Counted from the stretch's first letter, positions 27,600-36,864 are shown. The stretch: DNA of 64,000 nucleotides from Clostridium sp. cel8 (GCF_014050525.1 NZ_JACGAG010000006.1:1-64000), one strand, 5' to 3'. Numbers and translations are program-made. The notes: a model not told the origin generated them from the letters alone.

Positions 27600-29030
27600 C
27601 TAATATACAGTAAGAGTCAATTTAACTTTCTTTTTATATCTTTCAACAGTTCCATAAAAAGTATAGACTCCTGGATCTTTTATGGTCTGCTGACTGTATT
27701 CCCATTTAACATCAACACTCTTTGTACTTCCATCGGACATTTTAGCGCTTACAGTACTAGGAAAAGTATACTGCCTTCCACTTGATATTTCCTTTTCTAT
27801 ATCTTCAATTTCAGTAGGTATAGGCTTTATAATCAAACATGCAGTTATTTCTTGATCTGTACCTGTTATCTTTCCATACAATGTGTATTTACCTGGGTTA
27901 GAAGTTTTCACTTTTGATATATTCCATGTAACATTAACATCTTTTTTTATACCAGCACTTGTATTTACAACTACAGTAGTTCTTGGAGTATAGGTATCAT
28001 TTTGCCATATTGTATCAGTAAATACATATGAAGAATCATCTGAAACTGCAAGTGGAATATTCTTTAGATAACTTTCATTTTCATAGCTTATAGCACCAGA
28101 ACCTCCAAGTATCTTTATATTTGCTATAATCTCCGAACTAAAAAAATTGGATGTAACATCATGTATATAATCTCCTACAAACACTATAGGAGAATTAGTT
28201 TTAGCTGCAATTGGAGATGCTGCAAGTGAATCAGAAAATTCTCTGTCTGTAGCTACATATACAGTAGCTGTATTTAATTCGGTTTTAAATTCATTTATTA
28301 TATCTATATTTCTTGAGAAAACATCAGTATCATCTGCAATCCTCTTTGCATCTGGAAGTATTTCAAATATATCATCACTTATCTCATCTTCTCCACCTAC
28401 AACATAGATTGCATCACTTTTTTTCTTGCCTTCTAAAAATTTTACTGTATTTTCAGAGAAATTTTTCTTAGGAACTAAAATTATAGGCATTTCTTTCATA
28501 GCTGCAATTGGTGAAATGGAAACTCCATCATAGAAGTTTTCTCCAGTAACTACTGCTATCTGCTTTGTACTTCCAAGTTTTTTTGCAACTTCTATACTAG
28601 TATCATATCTTGTATCACCTGATATTCTTGTAACCTTTATTCCCTTTGATTCTATAGCATCTTCCAAGCTCTGTGATATAACACCCTTTCCACCTATTAA
28701 AAAAACATTCTTTACATTTAGCCTGCTAAGTTCCATTGAAGTGTATGGAGTTAATTCATTTTTTTTCACAAGCAAAATAGGTGCATCGTATTTTTTAGCA
28801 AGTGGACCTGCACACAATGCATCAGGGAAGTTTTGACCATTTACCAATACTGCATATTGTGATGAGGTTTTCCATCCATTTTCACAAATACTTGATGCAG
28901 TTTCATATCTATCGTCACCATAATACCTGTCCACATTTACAGTACTACTTGCATAAACCCTATTTATGCCAAGTCCAACTGTTAATACAGCTGCCATAAT
29001 TATACTGCTTAATTTCTGTATCTTATTCAT
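27600..29030 (-). CDS. cell-wall-binding repeat 2 protein with Ig-like domains
   Basis: A 476-residue secreted surface protein. A signal peptide (residues 1-28, cleaved near VYASS) is followed by three cell-wall-binding repeat 2 modules (about 30-310), recognisable by GDDRYETASSICENGW, FPDALCAGPLA and VFLIGGKGVIS. Two bacterial Ig-like (Big_4-type) domains follow, with VTWNISKVKTSNPGKYTLYG and VKWEYSQQTIKDPGVYTFYG. The repeats bind secondary wall polymers non-covalently, as in clostridial Cwp proteins. The start is ATG 29028-29030 after GAGAGGAG. A sigma-D-like promoter upstream suggests co-expression with late flagellar genes. Confidence 0.92.
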   Translation of the reverse strand: MNKIQKLSSIIMAAVLTVGLGINRVYASSTVNVDRYYGDDRYETASSICENGWKTSSQYAVLVNGQNFPDALCAGPLAKKYDAPILLVKKNELTPYTSMELSRLNVKNVFLIGGKGVISQSLEDAIESKGIKVTRISGDTRYDTSIEVAKKLGSTKQIAVVTGENFYDGVSISPIAAMKEMPIILVPKKNFSENTVKFLEGKKKSDAIYVVGGEDEISDDIFEILPDAKRIADDTDVFSRNIDIINEFKTELNTATVYVATDREFSDSLAASPIAAKTNSPIVFVGDYIHDVTSNFFSSEIIANIKILGGSGAISYENESYLKNIPLAVSDDSSYVFTDTIWQNDTYTPRTTVVVNTSAGIKKDVNVTWNISKVKTSNPGKYTLYGKITGTDQEITACLIIKPIPTEIEDIEKEISSGRQYTFPSTVSAKMSDGSTKSVDVKWEYSQQTIKDPGVYTFYGTVERYKKKVKLTLTVY

Positions 29031-29091
29031 AAATTTTTTCTCCTCTCTATCTCTATATGTAAAAAATAACATAAATAAACTCTATCTTAAA

Positions 29092-29119
29092 TTATCGGAA
29101 GATTGTTTATGTTACTTTA
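29092..29119 (-). promoter_or_regulatory. sigma-D-like promoter before the cell-wall-binding protein gene
   Basis: On the minus strand TAAAGT (TAAA at 29116-29119) is followed after 18 bases by CGATAA (29092-29097, in the context CCGATAA). Spacing and boxes match the short-flagellin promoter at 7764-7791. The 60-70 base distance to the ATG fits a normal leader. Confidence 0.55.
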
Positions 29120-29146
29120 GCAATACTTATAAAGATTAGATCTTTT

Positions 29147-30835
29147 CTAAAAGTAATAAATATCCTTTTTACCAACCACAATAATCAAGACTTTTTTCAA
29201 ATCATCTACCCCAAGTTCTTCTTGAACCATTTTGCTATTTTCATAACCTTTTAACTGCTTTAGCCCATCCTCTTTTACTTTTTGCAGTGTATTTCTTTCA
29301 CTTTCTTTTATATATTTTAACTCTATAATCCACTGGAATTTAGTTATATCTTTGAATTGAATTTTTCTTTTAAGCATTATATCTACATAACCTTTATTAT
29401 TTTCATCTTCACTTTCTATAAAATAAGTACTGTCAACTCCCAAAAGAGTTAGAAGCATCATCTTTACATTCTTTTCATCCATATTAATCAAATCTCTGTT
29501 TGATAAATCTCCTAATATTCCTTTTAAAAGTTCTATTAAAGGTTCAATGTTTCCATGAATTCTCATTTCAGTTACTGCATCTCTAACACTTTTCATTTGT
29601 ACATCATAATTTTCATTTATACTTTGAAAATACTGTTCCCAATAAATTGTTTTTATAACATAATTAGGTATCTTAAGAATTGTTCCAGAAACTCCCTGCT
29701 GATTTATAGTCAACATCCCCAAATAGAATAATAAAGACTTAAAATTTTCTTTTATACTATACATAGTATGAATATTAAATCTATCTACAAGCATAGTTGA
29801 AGTTTCACCTTTAGTCATTATCTCCTCTAATGCTTCTCTATCATTAAAATTAGATGCCAATTGATTAACTTTTCCATAATCAGTTTTTACATTGTTATCT
29901 ATCATTTCTTTTGGATAACGATTGTAAAGCAGATAATTATCTAAAAAATACATTGACATATCTGGATTAAAAACAGAATTACTATTTTCATTGAACTTAT
30001 ATCCATTATAGTATGTTGTCATATCTCTGCACATTTTTTCTCTAAGTTCTATATCTTTTATATTAACTTCATCCATAATAGATAAAAGTTCTTCTCTTGT
30101 AAATCCCATCATTGCATTAAGATTTTCATCCAAAGTATAATTTCTAGTTATATTAAATCCACTTGTTAAGTCATCAAGCATTATAGGACTTACTCCAGTC
30201 ATAAATATTCTATTAAAGTTATCCATAGTTGCATCTTTTATTGCTTTATAAAAAACTTTAACAAATCCTTCACCATGAAGAATACTGTCATAAGTATTTT
30301 GTTTTCCTCCTGTAATTAACTCATTGGCAAAATTATCGTACTCATCTATTAGTACAAAAACAGGTATTTTTATTTTTCTAGAAAGATGCAATATATATTC
30401 AACCGCTTCCTCTGCCCTTATAGACTGTTTTTCTATTTTCTCATCAATAAAAAAATTAGAATATTGGTCGATAAAATTTTTAACAGAATAAGTTACTTTT
30501 GTATTAAAACTCTTTCTAAGTTCTTCCTCTCCATGGCCTGCATCAATTCCTGCAAAACTTATTTTCCACACTAAAAACTTATTTTTGTTTTTTGTAGGAT
30601 TTTTACCTATATATAAATCAGAAAATAACTCTTCAAATTTATCACTTTTGTTTATATCATAATAATTTTCAAGCATTGATATAAATAAACTCTTTCCAAA
30701 TCTTCTTGGCCTTATAAAAAATTGATAGGGTGCATATCTATCTAGTAGTTCTATATATGATGTTTTATCTACATAAAGATAGTCTTCTTCTCTTAAAACT
30801 TCAAAATTGGAAATACCATAAGGTATTCGTTTCAT
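29147..30835 (-). CDS. AAA-ATPase-like / PD-(D/E)XK nuclease superfamily protein
   Basis: A 562-residue protein of a family common in clostridia. The N-terminal AAA-like domain (about residues 1-300) starts with the typical IPYGISNFEVLREEDYLYVD and has the P-loop-like RPRRFGKSLFISML near residue 42. The C-terminal domain (about 440-560) carries a PD-(D/E)XK core: Asp in GYVDIMLKR, then ELKY. DNA processing, mobile-element biology or defence are proposed roles; the true function is not established. It stands alone next to the SIR2-like module. Confidence 0.85.
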   Translation of the reverse strand: MKRIPYGISNFEVLREEDYLYVDKTSYIELLDRYAPYQFFIRPRRFGKSLFISMLENYYDINKSDKFEELFSDLYIGKNPTKNKNKFLVWKISFAGIDAGHGEEELRKSFNTKVTYSVKNFIDQYSNFFIDEKIEKQSIRAEEAVEYILHLSRKIKIPVFVLIDEYDNFANELITGGKQNTYDSILHGEGFVKVFYKAIKDATMDNFNRIFMTGVSPIMLDDLTSGFNITRNYTLDENLNAMMGFTREELLSIMDEVNIKDIELREKMCRDMTTYYNGYKFNENSNSVFNPDMSMYFLDNYLLYNRYPKEMIDNNVKTDYGKVNQLASNFNDREALEEIMTKGETSTMLVDRFNIHTMYSIKENFKSLLFYLGMLTINQQGVSGTILKIPNYVIKTIYWEQYFQSINENYDVQMKSVRDAVTEMRIHGNIEPLIELLKGILGDLSNRDLINMDEKNVKMMLLTLLGVDSTYFIESEDENNKGYVDIMLKRKIQFKDITKFQWIIELKYIKESERNTLQKVKEDGLKQLKGYENSKMVQEELGVDDLKKVLIIVVGKKDIYYF

Positions 30836-31000
30836 TCTATATTCACACTCCTAATCTTAATACTTATTCTACTATCACAAAATCTATAACACTTCTACTC
30901 ATATTATATCTTATATTTTATATCATATATAATCCTATTGGCAATTTTTTATATAACCATCATTATTTCTTAGTATGTACTTAATATACAATTTTAAAGA

Positions 31001-31024
31001 CTGCTAGAGAAATTTCTTTAGCAG
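31001..31024. terminator. hairpin between the nuclease-like gene and the SIR2-like gene
   Basis: Arms CTGCTAGAGAAA and TTTCTTTAGCAG form a near-perfect 12-bp stem. On the plus strand it is followed by CCTTTTTTATTATTTTTT, a good terminator tail; on the minus strand (direction of the SIR2-like gene ending at 31071) the tail is TCTTTAAAATTG. It probably ends the SIR2-like transcript, although the plus-strand orientation looks stronger. Confidence 0.6.
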
Positions 31025-31070
31025 CCTTTTTTATTATTTTTTATTATGTTTTATGTACTTGTATATAAAT

Positions 31071-32693
31071 CTAAGGTTTAACTGGAACAGAAATTAAATC
31101 TTCAACTCTATTTATATCTACCTTCCCGCATTTTAAAAATACATCTGGTATGCCTCTACCATATCCTCTTACATTTTCTACACCAAATATATCAAAAGCA
31201 GAGTTTACAGCATTTCTAAATCCTTCATCACTACTTCTATTGTCAACATAGTTTTTTAATTCATTACCCCAAAGCCATTTGTCAGGAAAGTTATCATCTT
31301 TTCCAACAACTACAGAACAAAAATGAGTTGGTCCCCTATTAATTTTTGCTGCAAACATACTTCTATATATGGCATCATCTTTTGGCAAAGTGTAACCCAT
31401 GAGAAGTACATGTTCTGCGTTTTCAACTGAAATTCTCATATCACGCTGTATATTTTCAATAAATGGAGGATGATTTCCTTTAAAATTGCTCTGCATAACA
31501 ATAGGTGTATTTATTGAACTCACCATAGTTCCACAAAAAGGACACTGAATGGAATCTATTTGATTATTTTTTATAGCTTCTTTTTCTTCTTTAGATTTAG
31601 GTTTGAAACCAAAAGACAATTTTGGTATTAATTGAGGTGGGAAAAGTGACTTTGAATATATATCCCACTCATTACCCAAATACATAAACATTTTTCCACA
31701 GTTAGGACACTCTCTCCAATTTGAACATCCATGAGGAAAATAAAAATTTCCTATTCTAACTCTTCTTCCAGTTTGATATTGAGCATCATTTAGTCTTTGA
31801 ACTATAGTTTCATTAAGAGGATACCAAATTTCTTGTTTCTTTGAAGTTATTTTTCTAACTGCCATGAAATTTCCCATATCATTAAATAATTTCATAGGTG
31901 AAAGAGGTGAACCAACATATGGTACATTTGAAGAGCTGTTTAATTTTTTATTTGCATTGAATATCATCCACAGTAAAATAGGATCCCAATTTAAAGATAT
32001 TACAGAGTAACTGCACATATAAAATTCTCTAGAATCAAGTGCATATCCATTATTATAGGCAGAAATCCCCTCTTTTTGCATTAATCTTCCCAAAGAATAT
32101 GCAAATTCATAATAAGGCTTCAAAAGCTGCTTATTTTTTAGAACATTGAAATAGTAGTTCAAAGAATGTACAAGAGTAGTCATCATTACCAATGTATTTC
32201 GTGCTTTTATTATATTCTGTAGTGGTAGAAATTTCTCCTTTCCATTACTACTACTTACATAAAAACCTTCTTTTTCATATATATGCATATCTATAATATT
32301 AAATAAATCTTGAAGTTGCATTCCATTTTTAAAATTAGGACAAATTTTCATTATACTCATTAAAGAATTCCAGTCATAATAATCTCTAAGTTGTCTTACA
32401 GCTTTAACCCCTTCAACATCATAAGTTTTAAATTCCTCACTTATTTCCTTTTTCATGTCATCAATTTCTCTAGATGTATCAAGAAATTTAAACAGATTTT
32501 CAAGGCTTCTATCTACTTCTCTATCATGTGTGATACTATTAAAAACATTGCCAATAGTGCCTTTCTCATAACCTTTACACAAATCTACAAAAAAGCTTCC
32601 CAGTTGATATGTAGTTTTAAATCCAAGTGAAGCACTTGCACCTGCTCCCCAAAACATAACAGTTTTAGGCCAAATAGGTTTATACTCGTCCAT
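31071..32693 (-). CDS. SIR2-like NAD-dependent protein with zinc ribbon
   Basis: A 540-residue protein with the parts of a SIR2 fold in order. The NAD-binding loop GAGASASLGF is at 16-25. The Asn/Asp pair in SLNWD (Asn235, Asp237) matches the catalytic TNYD of SIR2 proteins, and FPHG gives His321 at the general-base position. Two Cys pairs form the zinc ribbon (CPNC 329-332, CPFC 384-387), and the late strand HVLLMGYTLPKDD follows (428-440). A helical insert of roughly 200 residues separates the first two motifs. It could be an NADase (as in phage-defence SIR2 proteins) or a deacylase. It follows a 123-aa gene by 3 bases. Confidence 0.8.
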   Translation of the reverse strand: MDEYKPIWPKTVMFWGAGASASLGFKTTYQLGSFFVDLCKGYEKGTIGNVFNSITHDREVDRSLENLFKFLDTSREIDDMKKEISEEFKTYDVEGVKAVRQLRDYYDWNSLMSIMKICPNFKNGMQLQDLFNIIDMHIYEKEGFYVSSSNGKEKFLPLQNIIKARNTLVMMTTLVHSLNYYFNVLKNKQLLKPYYEFAYSLGRLMQKEGISAYNNGYALDSREFYMCSYSVISLNWDPILLWMIFNANKKLNSSSNVPYVGSPLSPMKLFNDMGNFMAVRKITSKKQEIWYPLNETIVQRLNDAQYQTGRRVRIGNFYFPHGCSNWRECPNCGKMFMYLGNEWDIYSKSLFPPQLIPKLSFGFKPKSKEEKEAIKNNQIDSIQCPFCGTMVSSINTPIVMQSNFKGNHPPFIENIQRDMRISVENAEHVLLMGYTLPKDDAIYRSMFAAKINRGPTHFCSVVVGKDDNFPDKWLWGNELKNYVDNRSSDEGFRNAVNSAFDIFGVENVRGYGRGIPDVFLKCGKVDINRVEDLISVPVKP

Positions 32694-32696
32694 AAA

Positions 32697-33068
32697 TTAA
32701 TCACACTTTCTTATATAAGTTATTACATTTTCGGAATTAATAGTAAAAATATATGGCATCTGAGAAGTAAATATATTTTTAATTATGTCTTTTATATGAT
32801 CATCATTAACTTTAAACACTTTGTCAGCTCTAATTAATTTAAATATATTATAATCATTATCAACATCTTTTATAAATACATTCATATCCTTGCTACTATC
32901 ACATTTAACTAACTTTTTTTCTTCCTTATAATTCTCTTGTTTTAAAATAAAGTTTTCTACTCCTTCTAATTCAACTTCTAAAATTTCACAAGAACTATGT
33001 ACACTTTTTACAATAGCCTTTATATACATATTACCTTTCTTTTCTCCATTACTTTCCATATCTTTCAT
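32697..33068 (-). CDS. small unknown protein coupled to the SIR2-like gene
   Basis: A 123-residue protein I do not recognise. It has a charged N-terminus (with an alternative in-frame ATG at 33057-33059, better spaced from GGAGG), a beta-rich first half (YIKAIVKSVHSSCEILEVEL) that could be a small OB- or SH3-like barrel, and a mixed second half with no membrane segment or signal. The stop lies 3 bases before the SIR2-like start, so the two are almost certainly co-translated. It may sense a trigger, inhibit or present substrate to the SIR2 partner; this is inference from the pairing only. Confidence 0.65.
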   Translation of the reverse strand: MKDMESNGEKKGNMYIKAIVKSVHSSCEILEVELEGVENFILKQENYKEEKKLVKCDSSKDMNVFIKDVDNDYNIFKLIRADKVFKVNDDHIKDIIKNIFTSQMPYIFTINSENVITYIRKCD

Positions 33069-33160
33069 TCCTCCAATATATTATAATAAGGTAAATTACT
33101 TACAATACAATATTCGTGTAACATATGCAATAATTTATATGTTATCCTCATCTGACATGA

Positions 33161-33337
33161 TTAAGCCATTACGTCTAACTTTGTTCCTACATTAGGATTG
33201 GAAGCTTGATTAATGCTCTGTATCATTTGTACTGCATTTTCTGTACCGTCATCTAAAGCTTTTTTCATTAATGATGTATTTACTGCAGTTGATACATTAA
33301 ATTGACTCATAGCCATTGATAGTGCTGCTATATCCAT
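33161..33337 (-). CDS. YjfB-family putative motility protein
   Basis: A 58-residue protein with the YjfB pattern: MDIAALSMAMSQFNVSTAVN at the start, a Lys-Lys-Ala turn, then a helix ending in a Gly/Asp tail. YjfB-like genes often occur in motility regulons of Firmicutes; the molecular role is unknown. I start at ATG 33335-33337, which follows GGAGG; a longer in-frame reading upstream has no ribosome site. It lies between the SIR2-like pair and the end of the legionaminic acid operon. Confidence 0.75.
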   Translation of the reverse strand: MDIAALSMAMSQFNVSTAVNTSLMKKALDDGTENAVQMIQSINQASNPNVGTKLDVMA

Positions 33338-33418
33338 TTGATTACCTCCATTTCTATTGTGTTTAAAATAGGTAAATAGCATTAGCTTAAATATCCTATA
33401 ATAATTCACTTATTTCCG

Positions 33419-34510
33419 CTACTTTATAATATCACAAATTTTTTTGATTTCATCTTCTTTTAATCCAACAGAACTAGGTAAATTTATACCTCTTTTGGCA
33501 ATATCATTTGTTACACTCATATCTCCATGTGTGCAATTTTTATAAGGTGGCATCTCATGAACTGGCATAAAAAATGGCCTAGATTGAACATTTTTTTCTT
33601 TTAATTTATTAATCAACTCATCTCTAGTTAATTCATATGAATCTTCAATTATAATAGAATACATCCAATATACATTATCAGCCCAATTTTTTTCAACTGG
33701 TAATCTTATACCATTCACTTTATTTAACATATTATTATATAATTCTGCATGTTTTCTCTTTTTATCTATATATTCCGTTATATTTTCCAGCTGAGCACAA
33801 CCCATAGCTGCCAGAAGATTTGGCATTCTAAAGTTATATCCAACTTCTTTATGATAAAAAGCTCCATTTGGTAATATGCTTTTTGTCTGAGTTGAAAGAT
33901 ACTTAGCCCTTTCTCCTAGCTTTTCATCATTGGTTACAAGCATACCACCTGAGCCTGTAGTTATAAGTTTATTTCCATTAAAACTAAAACAACCTACATG
34001 TCCTATGCTTCCAACATTCTTGCCTTTATATTTTGATCCTAAACTCTCTGTTGCATCTTCTATTACATATAGGTTATGCCTGTTTGCTATATCAATAATT
34101 TTATCCATATCAACTGGATGTCCATATATATGTACAGGCATAATTGCCTTGGTTTTGGGTGTTATTAACTCTTCAACTTTATCTGCATCCATAACCCAAG
34201 TATCAGGGCATACATCAACAAATACAGGCTCAGCTCCAACGTACCTTATAGTATTTACAGGAGAAATAAAAGTCATTGATGAAACAATAACTTCATCTCC
34301 ACTCCCTATATTCAGTGATCTAAGTGCAAGTTCCAAAGCAGAAGTTCCATTCATTGTGACAACTGCACTTTTTACGTTCATATATTTTTGAAATTCATTT
34401 TCGAATTTATCTACAAACGATCCAGCAGATGAAACCCAATTAGTATCTAGACACTCTTTTATATATTTCCATTCATTCCCTTTTATCTCTGGTACACAAA
34501 GTGGTATCAT
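33419..34510 (-). CDS. legC: aminotransferase LegC (UDP/GDP-4-keto sugar, PLP-dependent)
   Basis: A 363-residue DegT/DnrJ/EryC1-family aminotransferase. The opening MIPLCVPEIKGNEWKY matches LegC homologues. The cofactor region shows the VIEDATESLGSKY stretch and the PLP-binding Lys in FNGNKLITTGSGG (near residue 185). It would transfer an amino group to C4 of the 4-keto-6-deoxy sugar made by LegB, the second step towards legionaminic acid. The start is ATG 34508-34510, 9 bases after AAGGAG; two upstream in-frame ATGs are poorly placed. It lies 13 bases downstream of legB. Confidence 0.9.
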   Translation of the reverse strand: MIPLCVPEIKGNEWKYIKECLDTNWVSSAGSFVDKFENEFQKYMNVKSAVVTMNGTSALELALRSLNIGSGDEVIVSSMTFISPVNTIRYVGAEPVFVDVCPDTWVMDADKVEELITPKTKAIMPVHIYGHPVDMDKIIDIANRHNLYVIEDATESLGSKYKGKNVGSIGHVGCFSFNGNKLITTGSGGMLVTNDEKLGERAKYLSTQTKSILPNGAFYHKEVGYNFRMPNLLAAMGCAQLENITEYIDKKRKHAELYNNMLNKVNGIRLPVEKNWADNVYWMYSIIIEDSYELTRDELINKLKEKNVQSRPFFMPVHEMPPYKNCTHGDMSVTNDIAKRGINLPSSVGLKEDEIKKICDIIK

Positions 34511-34523
34511 AAGTTTCATCTCC

Positions 34524-35516
34524 TTAAACATTATATATATCAGTTTTAAAATATTTCATATTACACTTTATCCAATCAATTGTTTCTTTCAAACCATCAT
34601 CTAATGTATATTTAGGATTCCATCCTGTAAGTTCCTTTATCTTAGTATTATCTGCCCACAATCTATTTACTTCACTTTTTTCAGGCCTAAGTCTTTCATC
34701 ATCGCATATAATATCAACTTTTTTATCTATAATATCACATATTTTTGAAGCTAAGTCTCCTATTGATATTTCATTATTTGAACCTGCATTTAAAACTTGT
34801 CCAACGGTTTTATCACATTCTGCAACTTTTATAAAAGCATCTGCTGTATCCTTTACATAATTAAAATCCCTTGTTGGTGTCAAACTTCCAAGTTTTATTT
34901 GCTTTTTACCAGACAATATCTGAGATATTATTGTAGGAATTACAGCTCTTGCAGACTGCCTAGGCCCATATGTATTAAATGGTCTTATAGTAGCTACTGG
35001 TAAATTAAAACTTCTATAAAAACTCTCTGCAATCTTATCAGCTCCAATTTTAGAAGCAGAATATGGAGACTGTCCCTGCATAGGATGTTTTTCATCTATT
35101 GGTACATATAGCGCTGTTCCATATGTTTCTGAAGTTGAAGTATGAACTACTTTTTCTACATTGTACTCCCTGCAAGCTTCAAGTACATTTGTTGTACCTT
35201 CTACATTAGTTTTAACATATGCCATAGGAGAAAGATATGAATATGGAATAGCTATAAGGGCTGCAAGATGAAATACAACATCCTGTCCATTTATTATTCT
35301 CTTCATTCCATCATATTCTCTAACATCACCTGTAACAACATTAATACTATCTCTTATATTCTTATCAAATGTGTCTATCCATCCCCAATTATTAAAGGAA
35401 TTATACTGAACGAGGGCAGTAACCTCTGCGCCAAGTTTTACAAGCTTTTCTGTTAAATGACTTCCTATAAATCCTTCTGATCCCGTAACTAAAACTTTTT
35501 TTCTTTTTAGATTCAT
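34524..35516 (-). CDS. legB: NDP-N-acetylglucosamine 4,6-dehydratase LegB
   Basis: A 330-residue short-chain dehydrogenase/reductase. The NAD-binding GSEGFIGSHL motif is near residues 12-21, the catalytic Thr/Tyr/Lys arrangement is in TSTSETYGTA and the SPYSASKIGADK segment (YxxxK), and RPFNTYGPRQ follows. The sequence style (VLVTGSEGFIGSHLTEKLVK, ALVQYNSFNNWGWIDT) is that of LegB, which converts GDP- or UDP-GlcNAc to the 4-keto-6-deoxy sugar. It precedes legC. The GDP form is favoured because a PtmE-like guanylyltransferase heads the operon. Confidence 0.9.
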   Translation of the reverse strand: MNLKRKKVLVTGSEGFIGSHLTEKLVKLGAEVTALVQYNSFNNWGWIDTFDKNIRDSINVVTGDVREYDGMKRIINGQDVVFHLAALIAIPYSYLSPMAYVKTNVEGTTNVLEACREYNVEKVVHTSTSETYGTALYVPIDEKHPMQGQSPYSASKIGADKIAESFYRSFNLPVATIRPFNTYGPRQSARAVIPTIISQILSGKKQIKLGSLTPTRDFNYVKDTADAFIKVAECDKTVGQVLNAGSNNEISIGDLASKICDIIDKKVDIICDDERLRPEKSEVNRLWADNTKIKELTGWNPKYTLDDGLKETIDWIKCNMKYFKTDIYNV

Positions 35517-35521
35517 AGTAT

Positions 35522-36166
35522 CTACTCCTTAATTTTTATTACTTTAGCTGGTACACCAACTGCAACAGAATTATTTGGTATATTATCAATAACCACAGCT
35601 CCTGCTCCAATAGTTACGTTATTTCCAATAATTCTTTGCTGTATTATAGAACTCCCTATTCCTATATGAGTGTTAAATCCAATATTAACACCGCCTGCTA
35701 TAGCTGAATTAGGCGATATATGTGTGTTATTTCCTATTTTGCAATCATGTTCTATAATACTCCCTGTATTTATTATACAATTTCTTCCTATATCAGCTTC
35801 AGCATTTATTATAGCTCCAGCCATTACACAAGTTCCTTCATGTATTTTTGCATAAGTTGACACAATAGCCTTCTTGTGAATTAATACTGGCAATTTAAAA
35901 CCTATTTTTTTTAACTTATTATATATCTCATTTCTAATATTTATATTTTTCAATCCACCTATACCTATAAAAGCATAGTTCACTTTACTATCATAAAGCT
36001 CTTTTAATATACTATCATTACCTAGTATTGGAATGTCCAGTAATTTTCCTTTAATATTCTTATCTGTAATACCAACTATTTCATATTGATTTATACTTCT
36101 TATAATATCTACAATAACTTTACAATGTCCACCGGCACCTACAATAACAATTTTTTTCATACTCAT
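35522..36166 (-). CDS. legH: sugar N-acetyltransferase LegH (NeuD/PglD family)
   Basis: A 214-residue protein with an N-terminal sugar-binding Rossmann-like part (KIVIVGAGGHCKVIVDIIRS) and a C-terminal left-handed beta-helix of hexapeptide repeats (about residues 100-205, with I/V-G-x-N/G patterns such as IGRNCI, IGNNTHIS, IGFNTHIG). NeuD/PglD enzymes acetylate the C4 amine made by LegC using acetyl-CoA. Located between legB and a PIG-L gene, it fits the third step of the legionaminic acid route. It could alternatively O-acetylate the finished sugar. Confidence 0.85.
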   Translation of the reverse strand: MSMKKIVIVGAGGHCKVIVDIIRSINQYEIVGITDKNIKGKLLDIPILGNDSILKELYDSKVNYAFIGIGGLKNINIRNEIYNKLKKIGFKLPVLIHKKAIVSTYAKIHEGTCVMAGAIINAEADIGRNCIINTGSIIEHDCKIGNNTHISPNSAIAGGVNIGFNTHIGIGSSIIQQRIIGNNVTIGAGAVVIDNIPNNSVAVGVPAKVIKIKE

Positions 36167-36182
36167 AATACTTGAGCTATTA

Positions 36183-36848
36183 TTAAAATCTTTCTCTAAC
36201 TAACATAAAAGCTTCAGCATAATGGACTCCACAAGATGTCCCTCTATACCTTGCAAGAGCTTTTATATTTTCTAAACTTCTTGGTAGCGGTGGATTTTGA
36301 ACTTCAGACTCATAAATAGTCATAATTTCAAGCTTTTTATCAACATAATCTGTTATATCACTGTATACATTTGGTATAAATATATTTTCAGGAAATCCCG
36401 GTGACATTTCAGTTTCTGATATACATTCATACATTAGAATTTTTTTTATAAAAGGATGTCTAAAACTCTTAGTACAACTTATAAGAGCCTTAGCTGTAAT
36501 CTGATGGTCCGTATGAACATCTGACCTATTGTTCATATAAATTATTTGTGGTTGTATAGTATCAATAACTTTTAAAATTGAATTTATAAACTGTCCAAAA
36601 TCAACAGATTGTAATTGAGTTGCCAAATAATTTAACTCATAAACATTTTTAAATCCATATTCTTTAGAAACTTTTTTAATTTGACATTTTCTTTTATATA
36701 TAAATTCTCTGGTAAATCCAACGGATTCATTTGCCTTAGTAACTATCATCCAATACAATTCATCACCATTTTTTAAATGTTTTAATAAAGTGCCTCCGCA
36801 TCCTAAAGTTTCATCATCTGGATGAACTGATACAACTAATATTTTCAT
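36183..36848 (-). CDS. PIG-L/LmbE family N-deacetylase
   Basis: A 221-residue zinc-dependent deacetylase of the PIG-L family. The metal motif VSVHPDDETLGCGGTL is near residues 6-21 and the third metal ligand lies in SDVHTDHQIT near residue 109. The family removes acetyl groups from N-acetyl sugars and similar compounds. It is not part of the standard legionaminic acid route, so here it may free an amine so that another acyl group can be attached. Spacing to both neighbours is 16 bases. Confidence 0.85.
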   Translation of the reverse strand: MKILVVSVHPDDETLGCGGTLLKHLKNGDELYWMIVTKANESVGFTREFIYKRKCQIKKVSKEYGFKNVYELNYLATQLQSVDFGQFINSILKVIDTIQPQIIYMNNRSDVHTDHQITAKALISCTKSFRHPFIKKILMYECISETEMSPGFPENIFIPNVYSDITDYVDKKLEIMTIYESEVQNPPLPRSLENIKALARYRGTSCGVHYAEAFMLVRERF

Positions 36849-36864
36849 TATAGATTAACTCCTT

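Noticed and set aside
27486-27600. Cobalamin riboswitch before the BtuF-like gene
   Set aside because: The gap is only about 115 bases and holds a terminator-like hairpin. The long conserved B12-box structure is absent.
29147-30835. Transposase
   Set aside because: The AAA-like start and PD-(D/E)XK end can look like mobile-element proteins, but there are no terminal inverted repeats or DDE motif, and the domain order matches the AAA-ATPase-like/PDDEXK family.
8257-33410. Prophage or integrative element between the two flagellar regions
   Set aside because: The block is of mixed strands and functions, but no integrase, phage structural gene, tRNA or attachment repeat was found. It looks like ordinary chromosome with a few accessory genes.
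33930-34391. Plus-strand reading frame of 153 codons
   Set aside because: It is antisense to legC, whose PLP-binding and family motifs are complete on the minus strand.
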